Below, in pieces: positions 57,453 to 64,000 of a stretch of 64,000 bases of DNA. Origin of the DNA: Neisseria sp. DTU_2020_1000833_1_SI_GRL_NUU_006 (GTDB lineage Bacteria > Pseudomonadota > Gammaproteobacteria > Burkholderiales > Neisseriaceae). The stretch spans positions 992,001 to 1,056,000 of the forward strand of contig CP135593.1 in the NCBI GenBank assembly GCA_032388755.1, written 5' to 3'. The notes below the pieces were generated by a model. It was not told where the DNA came from. It did not search any database and worked only from the letters and a program-made list of their open reading frames with translations. The first letter of the stretch is position 1, and every line of letters starts with the position of its first letter. The position numbers and the translations under genes were made by a program.

Positions 57453-57489
57453 TTCAGACGGCCTGTTGATTCCTTAAAGGCCGTCTGAA
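57453..57489 (-). terminator. trpE terminator built from AG-DUS dialect
   Basis: TTCAGACGGCCT (57453-57464) and AGGCCGTCTGAA (57478-57489). The core is GGCC, unlike the GGTC used almost everywhere else in the window. Confidence 0.8.
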
Positions 57490-57499
57490 CACTCCAAGT

Positions 57500-58975
57500 C
57501 TACCTATCCAACCCCTCCTGCACCATCTGCGCTGCCCTAACCACTGCTCGGGCCTTATTCTGCGTTTCCTGCCATTCGGAAGTCGGGTCGGAGTCGGCGA
57601 CGATGCCTGCGCCGCTTTGGACGTATAGCGTGTTGTTTTTCACTACGGCGGTGCGGATGGCGATTGCCAAATCCATGTCGTTGTTGAAGCCCCATACGCC
57701 GACGGCGCCGCCGTAGATGCCGCGTTTGCTGGGTTCGACTTCTTCGATGATTTCCATCGCGCGGACTTTGGGTGCGCCGGAGAGTGTGCCGGCGGGGAAC
57801 GTGGCGGCAAGGATGTCCATGTTGGTAACGCCCTCTTTCAGACGACCTTCAACGTTGGAAACGATGTGCATCACATGGGAGTATTTTTCAATCACCATTT
57901 TGTCGGTTACTTTGACTTCGCCCGTTTTGCTGATGCGGCCGACGTCGTTGCGTCCTAAATCGATAAGCATGACGTGTTCGGCGATTTCTTTGGCGTCGCT
58001 TAATAAGTCTTGTTCGTTGGCAAGGTCTTCGGCGGGAGTTTTGCCGCGCAGGCGCGTACCGGCGATGGGGCGGACGATGACGTCGTCGCGTTCGCGGCGG
58101 ACGAGGATTTCAGGCGAGGAGCCGACGATGTGGAAATCACCGAAATCGTAGTAAAAGAGGTAAGGCGAAGGGTTGAGCGTGCGCAGGGCGCGGTAGAGGG
58201 CGAGCGGGCTGTCGGTAAATTCCATGCTCATGCGCTGGCTGGGGACGACCTGCATACAGTCGCCAGCGAAGATGTAGTCTTTGATTTTGTTGACACAGGC
58301 TTTGAACGGCTCTTCGCCGAACTCGCTGACGGCTTCGGTGTGTTTGCTGCCGAGCGAAAGCGGGATGGCGCAGCTTTGGCGCAACTGGGTGCGGATGTCT
58401 TCGAGGCGTTCGCGGGCGCGTTCGTAGCCGTCGGGCTGCGACGGATCGGCGTAAACGATGAGGTGGATTTTGCCGCTCAAATTGTCGATAACTGCCAACT
58501 CTTGCGACAGCATCAGCAAAATATCGGGCGTGCCGAGCGGGTCGGCTTTGGCGGTGTTTTTCAGGCGGTGGGCGAAGTGTTCGAAATTGTAGATGGTTTC
58601 GTAACCGAAGTAGCCGACCAATCCGCCGGTAAAGCGCGGCAGGCTTGGGATTTCGGGCGTTTTGAAGCGGTTGTGGAAGGCTTCGATAAAGGGCAGCGGA
58701 TTGCCGTCATGTTGCTCGACGATTTCGCCGTTTTGATAAACATCGACGTGTTTGCCGCCGGCTTTGAGATAGTGGCTGCAAGGCAGGCCGATAAAGGAAT
58801 AGCGGCCGAAACGTTCGCCGCCGACAACGGATTCGAGCAGATAGGTATAGGGGCGGTTGGCGAGTTTGAGATAGAGGGAAAGCGGTGTATCCAAGTCGGC
58901 AAGGAGTTCTTGCACGAGCGGGATGCGGTTGTAGCCTTGGGCGGCTTGGGCTTGATATTCTTGTTTGCTGATCAT
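57500..58975 (-). CDS. trpE: anthranilate synthase component I
   Basis: 491 residues. Chorismate-binding enzyme: LLESVVGGERFGRYSFIG at the N-terminus (tryptophan-feedback region), then PIAGTRLRGKTPAEDL, LIDLGRNDVGRI and FPAGTLSGAPKVRAMEII. Makes anthranilate with TrpG. It is monocistronic and more than 50 kb from trpG and trpD. No leader peptide with tandem Trp codons is visible upstream, so attenuation is not evident. Confidence 0.97.
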   Translation of the reverse strand: MISKQEYQAQAAQGYNRIPLVQELLADLDTPLSLYLKLANRPYTYLLESVVGGERFGRYSFIGLPCSHYLKAGGKHVDVYQNGEIVEQHDGNPLPFIEAFHNRFKTPEIPSLPRFTGGLVGYFGYETIYNFEHFAHRLKNTAKADPLGTPDILLMLSQELAVIDNLSGKIHLIVYADPSQPDGYERARERLEDIRTQLRQSCAIPLSLGSKHTEAVSEFGEEPFKACVNKIKDYIFAGDCMQVVPSQRMSMEFTDSPLALYRALRTLNPSPYLFYYDFGDFHIVGSSPEILVRRERDDVIVRPIAGTRLRGKTPAEDLANEQDLLSDAKEIAEHVMLIDLGRNDVGRISKTGEVKVTDKMVIEKYSHVMHIVSNVEGRLKEGVTNMDILAATFPAGTLSGAPKVRAMEIIEEVEPSKRGIYGGAVGVWGFNNDMDLAIAIRTAVVKNNTLYVQSGAGIVADSDPTSEWQETQNKARAVVRAAQMVQEGLDR

Positions 58976-59164
58976 TTCGGTTCCGTTTGTCGGGTATTTT
59001 CAGACGACCTTGCGAACGTGTAAAAGTCTTTGAAAAAGCTTGGAACGACGCGCTTAGCGGGCAGAAAAAACAAGCCCGCGCCATCGTCGCAAAATTGCGG
59101 AAAAGTATAACATTTTATGCGGATTGTTGACAGTTTTGGTTTTTCAGACGACCCCTCCCTGCCG

Positions 59165-59170
59165 TATAAT
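59165..59170 (+). promoter_or_regulatory. possible -10 box for aroA
   Basis: TATAAT, 34 bases before the aroA ATG. A perfect TTGACA at 59127-59132 is too far away (32 bases) to pair with it; a DUS lies between them. Confidence 0.45.
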
Positions 59171-59204
59171 GCCGTTTTCTGTTTCCGCTTCCCAAACGAC
59201 CATC

Positions 59205-60503
59205 ATGACCGAATCCATCCGCCTCCCCGCCGCCTCGCTCAAACCTTCTACCGTCGCTTTGCCCGGTTCCAAAAGCATCAGCAACCGCACTCTGCTGCTC
59301 GCTGCCTTGTCCGACAATACTTGCGAAATCCATTCCCTGCTCAAATCCGACGATACCGACCGTATGTTGGAAGCGCTTGATAAACTCGGCGTTGAAATCG
59401 AATATCTTGCCGAAGGTCGTCTGAAAGTACACGGGACAGGCGGACACTTCCCCAATCGGACTGCCGATTTATTTTTGGGCAACGCGGGAACAGCGTTTCG
59501 TCCGCTGACCGCCGCGCTTGCCGTTTTGGGCGGCGATTATCATCTGCACGGCGTGCCTCGTATGCACGAGCGCCCTATCGGCGATTTGGTAGATGCGCTG
59601 CGGATTGCCGGCGCCGATGTCGAATATCTCGGCAACGAACACTATCCACCGCTTCATATCGGCGAACGCCAAGACCGCGGCGAGCGTGTGATTCCGATTA
59701 AAGGCAATGTGTCCAGCCAGTTTTTGACCGCCCTCTTGATGGCGCTGCCGCTGACCGGACAGGCATTTGAAATCCGTATGGTCGGCGAGTTGATTTCCAA
59801 GCCCTATATTGACATCACTTTGAAACTGATGGCGCAATTCGGCGTACAGGTTGCCAATGAAGACTACCGTGTCTTCAAAATCCCCGCCGATGCCCGCTAC
59901 CACGCGCCCGAACACTTGTACGTCGAAGGCGATGCTTCCAGCGCGTCCTACTTCCTCGCTGCCGGCTTGATTGCCGCCACGCCCGTCCGCGTTACCGGTA
60001 TCGGTGCAAACAGCATACAGGGCGATGTCGCCTTTGCCCGTGAGCTGGAAAAAATCGGTGCGGACGTGGTTTGGGGCGAAAACTTCGTCGAAGTCTCGCG
60101 TCCGAAAGAACGTACCGTCCAAGCCTTTGATTTGGATGCGAACCATATCCCCGATGCCGCCATGACCCTCGCCATCGTCGCCCTTGCCACAGGACAAACC
60201 TGCACGTTGCGCAACATCGGTTCATGGCGCGTCAAAGAAACCGACCGCATCGCCGCGATGGCAAACGAGTTGCGCAAACTCGGCGCGGAAGTCGTCGAAG
60301 AAGCCGAAGCGATTCACATTACCCCGCCTGAAATACTGACGCCCGACGCCGTCATCGACACTTACGACGATCACCGCATGGCGATGTGTTTCTCGCTGGT
60401 TTCCCTGTTGGGCGTACCCGTCGTCATCAACGACCCGAAATGCACCCATAAAACCTTCCCGACTTATTTTGAAGTGTTCTCATCGCTGACCGACGCGGTT
60501 TAA
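59205..60503 (+). CDS. aroA: 3-phosphoshikimate 1-carboxyvinyltransferase (EPSP synthase)
   Basis: 432 residues from ATG 59205. Starts PGSKSISNRTLLLAAL (substrate loop), then GNAGTAFRPLTAALAVLGG near residue 92, and ends with DTYDDHRMAMCFSLVSLLG. Joins PEP to shikimate-3-phosphate in the shikimate pathway, feeding chorismate to TrpE. The open frame from 59124 lies over the promoter and is not used. Confidence 0.97.
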   Translation: MTESIRLPAASLKPSTVALPGSKSISNRTLLLAALSDNTCEIHSLLKSDDTDRMLEALDKLGVEIEYLAEGRLKVHGTGGHFPNRTADLFLGNAGTAFRPLTAALAVLGGDYHLHGVPRMHERPIGDLVDALRIAGADVEYLGNEHYPPLHIGERQDRGERVIPIKGNVSSQFLTALLMALPLTGQAFEIRMVGELISKPYIDITLKLMAQFGVQVANEDYRVFKIPADARYHAPEHLYVEGDASSASYFLAAGLIAATPVRVTGIGANSIQGDVAFARELEKIGADVVWGENFVEVSRPKERTVQAFDLDANHIPDAAMTLAIVALATGQTCTLRNIGSWRVKETDRIAAMANELRKLGAEVVEEAEAIHITPPEILTPDAVIDTYDDHRMAMCFSLVSLLGVPVVINDPKCTHKTFPTYFEVFSSLTDAV

Positions 60504-60527
60504 AGCGGAAGAACGTTTACCCAAACA

Positions 60528-60590
60528 AAAAGGTCGTCTGAAAATATCGTTCCTCAATCCAACGCCGAACCGTTTTCAGACGACCTTTTG
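60528..60590 (+). terminator. DUS terminator after aroA
   Basis: AAAAGGTCGTCTGAAAA and its complement, with CCTTTTG after it, lie 25 bases after the stop and close the aroA unit. Confidence 0.8.
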
Positions 60591-60625
60591 CTATAATCCG
60601 TCCGTTTCCCCACGCCCCTTTTGAT

Positions 60626-61567
60626 ATGAACACCCCAAAAGCCTTTGCCATCCTCGGCCCGACTGCCGGCGGGAAAACCGCCCTTGCCTTGAAAATCGCC
60701 GAAGCCCTGCCGGTCGAAATCATCAGCCTCGATTCCGCGCTGGTGTACCGTGATATGGATATCGGCACGGCAAAGCCGACCGCCGCCGAGCTTGAAGCCG
60801 TACCGCACCACCTTATCGACATCATCCCGCCGACGGAGTCTTACAGCGCGGCGGAGTTTGTCGGCGACTGCGTGCGGCTGGCGGAGGAAATCCGCGCGCG
60901 CGGCAGGCTGCCTTTGATTGTCGGCGGTACGATGATGTATTTCCACGCGCTGACCGAAGGCTTGAACGACCTGCCCGAAGCCGATACCGCCGTTCGCGCC
61001 CGGTTGCAGGAAGAAAAAAACCGATACGGCTTGGCGCATCTGTATCAAAGCCTGCAAACCATAGACCCTGAAACCGCAGGTCGTCTGAAACCGAACGACA
61101 GCCAACGTATCGAACGTGCTTTGGAAGTGTACCGCCTGACCGGCAAGCCTTTGAGCGCGCATTTTACCGAAAAAGCCGAATACACCCCGCCGCTCGACCT
61201 TTGCACCACCGCCCTGATTCCCGAAAACCGCGCCTTGTTGCACGAAAACATCGCCCGCCGTTTCACGCAAATGCTGGAACAAGGCTTCATCGACGAAATG
61301 CGCGCCCTGCGCCAAAAATATCCCGAGCTGACCGCCGATATGCCCTCCATGCGCTGCGTCGGCTACCGGCAGGCATGGGATTACCTCGAAGGTTTGACCG
61401 ATTACGACATCTTTGTCGAAAAAGGCATCGCCGCCACCCGCCAGCTTGCCAAGCGCCAACTCACTTGGCTGCGCAAAATTCCATTGGCGCGCAGCATCGA
61501 CCCATACACCGACGGCAACCACGTTCAGACGACCTTGGCACTCGTCCGCCGCCATTTCCAAATCTAA
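60626..61567 (+). CDS. miaA: tRNA dimethylallyltransferase
   Basis: 313 residues. P-loop ILGPTAGGKTALALKIAE, SLDSALVYRDMDIGTAKP, and the tRNA-binding part with VGYRQAWDYLEG and TRQLAKRQLTWLR. Adds dimethylallyl to A37 of tRNAs that read UNN codons. It ends seven bases before the tadA fusion gene, so both tRNA-modification genes are likely co-transcribed. Confidence 0.97.
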   Translation: MNTPKAFAILGPTAGGKTALALKIAEALPVEIISLDSALVYRDMDIGTAKPTAAELEAVPHHLIDIIPPTESYSAAEFVGDCVRLAEEIRARGRLPLIVGGTMMYFHALTEGLNDLPEADTAVRARLQEEKNRYGLAHLYQSLQTIDPETAGRLKPNDSQRIERALEVYRLTGKPLSAHFTEKAEYTPPLDLCTTALIPENRALLHENIARRFTQMLEQGFIDEMRALRQKYPELTADMPSMRCVGYRQAWDYLEGLTDYDIFVEKGIAATRQLAKRQLTWLRKIPLARSIDPYTDGNHVQTTLALVRRHFQI

Positions 61568-61573
61568 AACGCC

Positions 61574-62305
61574 ATGCCGACCCTGTTGACCACGCCGCCC
61601 GTCGCCCCGCAAACCTTAGCCGCCCTGCAAGCCCTCGGCATCCGCAGCGTAGAGGAGCTGCGCGAAACCGGTTCCGTCCAAGCCTTCCTACTACTCAAAG
61701 CCGCTGGACTGACCGTTACCCGCAGCACGCTTTGGCAACTCGAAGCCCTGCTGCTCGGTATCAAACCGCAAGACCTACCGCAAACGCAGAAAACCGCTTT
61801 GGAACAAGCCCTTAAAAACAATCCGCCCGTCGCCGTTTTCCCCACGTCGTCTGAAATGGAAACCTTCATGCGCGCCGCCTTGGCGCAGGCAGAACAATCC
61901 GCCCGCATCGGCGAAATCCCCGTCGGCGCGGTCGCCGTCTCCAACAACCAAATCATCGCCGCCGCCCACAACACCTGCGTCAGCGACCACGACATCAGCC
62001 GCCACGCCGAAATTCGCGCCCTTGCCGCCGCGGGTGCCGCCCTTCAAAACTACCGCCTCGACGAGTGCGACCTCTACATCACGCTCGAACCCTGCGCCAT
62101 GTGCGCCTCCGCCATCATCCAAGCCCGCGTCCGCCGCGTCATCTACGGCGCTGCAGAGCCCAAAACCGGCGCGGCAGGCAGCATTGTCAATCTGTTTGCC
62201 AACCCGCTGCTGAACAAACACACGGCAATCAAGGGCGGCATTTTGGAAGACGAATGCAAAGCCGTTTTACAGGCGTTTTTTCAGACGAGGCGCAAACAGG
62301 GTTGA
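61574..62305 (+). CDS. tadA: TfoX_C-TadA fusion: tRNA adenosine deaminase
   Basis: 243 residues, about 75-90 longer than E. coli TadA (167). Residues 12-70 (TLAALQALGIRSVEELRETG, then SVQAFLLLKAAG and LEALLLGIKPQDLP) match the C-terminal helical domain of TfoX. Residues about 94-240 form the deaminase: zinc ligands H144 (with E146 in HAEIRA), C174 and C177 (EPCAMC). Converts A34 to inosine in tRNA-Arg(ACG). Downstream of miaA; a single DUS follows the stop. The fusion needs comparison with relatives. Confidence 0.93.
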   Translation: MPTLLTTPPVAPQTLAALQALGIRSVEELRETGSVQAFLLLKAAGLTVTRSTLWQLEALLLGIKPQDLPQTQKTALEQALKNNPPVAVFPTSSEMETFMRAALAQAEQSARIGEIPVGAVAVSNNQIIAAAHNTCVSDHDISRHAEIRALAAAGAALQNYRLDECDLYITLEPCAMCASAIIQARVRRVIYGAAEPKTGAAGSIVNLFANPLLNKHTAIKGGILEDECKAVLQAFFQTRRKQG

Positions 62306-62397
62306 AAAACTAAAAAGGTCGTCTGAAAACCAACCAAACCATCCTATCCCTTACACCCGCTTTTAATCTGCTAAAATCCCGCTTTTACAACCCACCA

Positions 62398-62426
62398 CGG
62401 CAGCCCGAAAAATTTTCCGGCTGCCG
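62398..62426 (+). promoter_or_regulatory. hairpin in the mfd leader
   Basis: CGGCAGCC pairs with GGCTGCCG around an A/T-rich inner stem and short loop, one mismatch, 20 bases before the mfd ATG. There is no T-run. Could affect translation or stability of the mfd message. Confidence 0.45.
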
Positions 62427-62446
62427 CAAGCCATTGTCCCTACGCC

Positions 62447-64000
62447 ATGAACTACCCTATCCCCAAACCCCGTGAAAAATCCCGTTGGCTCAATCTTTCG
62501 CAAGGCTCGCTGCCGCTGGCTTTGGCGCGTTATCTGCCGCATAAGCGGCTCAAAGTCGTGCTGACCCAAGATGCGGAACAGGCGTTGCGCCTTCAGACGG
62601 CATGGCGGTTTTTCCGTCCGCACGATACGGCGGTGTTCCTGCCAGACTGGGAAACGCTGCCTTACGAGCGTTTTTCGCCGCATCAGGATTTGGTGTCGGA
62701 GCGGCTCTCGGCGTTGTGGCAGATTAAAAGCGGCGCGGCGGACGTGTTGTTCGTGCCGGTTGCCACAGCGATGCAGAAGCTGCCGCCCGTGCCGTTTCTG
62801 GCGGGGCGTACGTTTTGGCTGAAAACGGGGCAGACTTTGGATATAGGTCGTCTGAAAACCGATTTGGTGGATGCGGGTTACAACCATGTTTCCCATGTTG
62901 TCGCGGCGGGCGAATTTGCCGTGCGCGGCGGCATTGTGGATTTATTCCCGATGGGCAGCGAGATGCCTTACCGCATCGATTTGTTCGACGATGAAATCGA
63001 CAGCATCAAAACTTTCGATACCGAAACACAACGTACTATTTCTCCCGTTTCCGAAATCCGCCTGCTGCCGGCGCACGAGTTCCCCACCGACAGCGAGGCG
63101 CAAAAAATCTTCCGCAGCCGTTTCCGCGAGGAAGTCGATGGCAATCCGAACGATGCCGCTGTGTACAAAGCCGTCAGCAACGGCCATTTCGGTGCGGGCG
63201 TGGAATATTATCTGCCGCTGTTTTTTGAAAACGAGCTGGAAACGCTGTTTGACTATATCGGCGAAGATGCGCTGTTTGTCTCTTTGGGCGATGTTCACGC
63301 CGAGGCAAACCGCTTTTGGAGCGACGTCAAATCGCGTTACGCGATGGCGCAGGGTGATGAAACCTATCCGCCTTTGCTTCCACAGCATTTGTATCTCTCT
63401 GCCGATGTGTTCGCAGGCCGTCTGAAAAACTACGGACAGGTGCTGCCCGATGTTTCCGGCAAGGAACACACCCTGCCCGACCTTGCCGTCAACCGCCAAT
63501 CCGACGAGCCGTTGCAGGCATTGAAGGATTTTCAGACGACCTTTGAAGGACGGATTTTGCTGTGCGCCGAAAGTCTGGGACGGCGCGAAACCATGCTCGG
63601 CTTCTTGCAGCAAAACGGTTTGAAAGCCAAACCTGTGTCCGACTGGCAAGGCTTTTTATCGGCACACGAGCCGCTGATGATCACGGTCGCGCCGTTGGCA
63701 TACGGGTTCAAACTGGGCGGGCCGCAATCCCCGAGCCAACAGCAACCTACTCCCGCCTCCGAGGGAGAAGGCAAAGCGGTTACCGACCAAACCGAATTTT
63801 CCGCAGCCGCAACAAACCCTCTCCCTAGCCCTCTCCCGCAGGAGAGGGAACAAAATGCAGCCGCCGTTTCAGACGACCTGAAAACTGAAAGCAGCCTGCA
63901 CTCCGTCGAAAGTAGTCTGCACGGGCAAATCCAACAGCAACCTGCCCCCTCCCCCGTGGGGGAAGGTTGGGGAGAGGGCAAAGCGGTTGCCGCTCAAACC
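62447..64000 (+). CDS. mfd: transcription-repair coupling factor Mfd (partial, N-terminal)
   Basis: The first 518 codons; the RecG-like translocase and UvrA-binding end lie outside the window. The UvrB-like front (LPDWETLPYERFSPHQDLVSERL; AAGEFAVRGGIVDLFPMGSE) and domain 3 (SLGRRETMLGFLQQNGLK, MITVAPLAYGFKLGG) match Mfd. From about residue 423 the expected domain-3 strand is interrupted by at least 95 codons rich in Pro, Gln, Ser and Glu that contain repeats, a palindrome and a DUS, still in frame at the window end. Mfd removes stalled RNA polymerase and recruits UvrA. Confidence 0.92.
   Translation, partial: MNYPIPKPREKSRWLNLSQGSLPLALARYLPHKRLKVVLTQDAEQALRLQTAWRFFRPHDTAVFLPDWETLPYERFSPHQDLVSERLSALWQIKSGAADVLFVPVATAMQKLPPVPFLAGRTFWLKTGQTLDIGRLKTDLVDAGYNHVSHVVAAGEFAVRGGIVDLFPMGSEMPYRIDLFDDEIDSIKTFDTETQRTISPVSEIRLLPAHEFPTDSEAQKIFRSRFREEVDGNPNDAAVYKAVSNGHFGAGVEYYLPLFFENELETLFDYIGEDALFVSLGDVHAEANRFWSDVKSRYAMAQGDETYPPLLPQHLYLSADVFAGRLKNYGQVLPDVSGKEHTLPDLAVNRQSDEPLQALKDFQTTFEGRILLCAESLGRRETMLGFLQQNGLKAKPVSDWQGFLSAHEPLMITVAPLAYGFKLGGPQSPSQQQPTPASEGEGKAVTDQTEFSAAATNPLPSPLPQEREQNAAAVSDDLKTESSLHSVESSLHGQIQQQPAPSPVGEGWGEGKAVAAQT

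Noticed and set aside
59127..59170. TTGACA and TATAAT as a single aroA promoter
   Set aside because: They are 32 bases apart, far beyond the usual 16-18.

Overview
The window is chromosomal DNA of a Neisseria species. The 12-mer AGGTCGTCTGAA, a dialect of the neisserial DNA uptake sequence (DUS), occurs dozens of times, often as inverted pairs that close operons. Correia elements, dRS3 repeats and IS1106-, IS1655- and IS481-like sequences are also typical of the genus. From memory, this dialect (AG-mucDUS) belongs to commensals of the N. mucosa/sicca type rather than to meningococcus or gonococcus, whose DUS is ATGCCGTCTGAA. The glycogen genes fit a polysaccharide-forming commensal. The species call is an inference.

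Layout. 1-3.6 kb: partial ABC-F gene ybiT, two small envelope genes, a complete IS1106-like element set into a DUS hairpin, and a cupin-like oxygenase gene. 3.8-5.8 kb: an unknown gene, trpG and trpD (trpE lies alone at 57.5-59 kb). 6.4-8.1 kb: a TetR regulator and an HlyD-like adaptor without its ABC partner. 8.4-13.1 kb: glgX and glgP. 13.4-17.2 kb: peptidoglycan O-acetylation genes patA, patB and ape1. 17.4-24.7 kb: pnp, greA, ftsK and an ECF-type permease gene, with two Correia elements. 24.7-25.95 kb: two decayed insertion sequences back to back. 26-28 kb: tig and clpP. 28.4-36.6 kb: an NlpD-like lipoprotein, ppsA and ppsR, a DUF4198 protein, the lolC-lolD pair and a small secreted protein. 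36.7-42.4 kb: recR, ppiD, an ArsC-like gene, ygfZ and rep. 42.6-44.7 kb: tmRNA, followed by a decayed integrative element and an internally deleted IS1106-like relic. 44.8-47.1 kb: trmB, ribE and an ATPase gene. 47.6-54 kb: pyruvate dehydrogenase genes aceE, aceF and lpdA. 54.4-59 kb: Smr, GNAT and purK genes, a GIY-YIG gene between dRS3 cassettes, and trpE. 59.2-64 kb: aroA, miaA, a TfoX_C-TadA fusion gene, and a partial mfd carrying an unusual insertion.

Most of the window is conserved housekeeping sequence. The accessory or decayed parts are 1.5-2.7, 24.7-26, 42.9-44.75 and 56.8-57.5 kb, plus the insertion inside mfd. I found no CRISPR array, no complete restriction or toxin-antitoxin system, and no convincing new multigene defence system. 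The most unusual features are the degraded int/xis/AlpA-like core beside ssrA, the IS relics, the insertion in Mfd, the TfoX_C-TadA fusion, the orphan HlyD adaptor and the duplicated ribosome-binding site at 36.25 kb.
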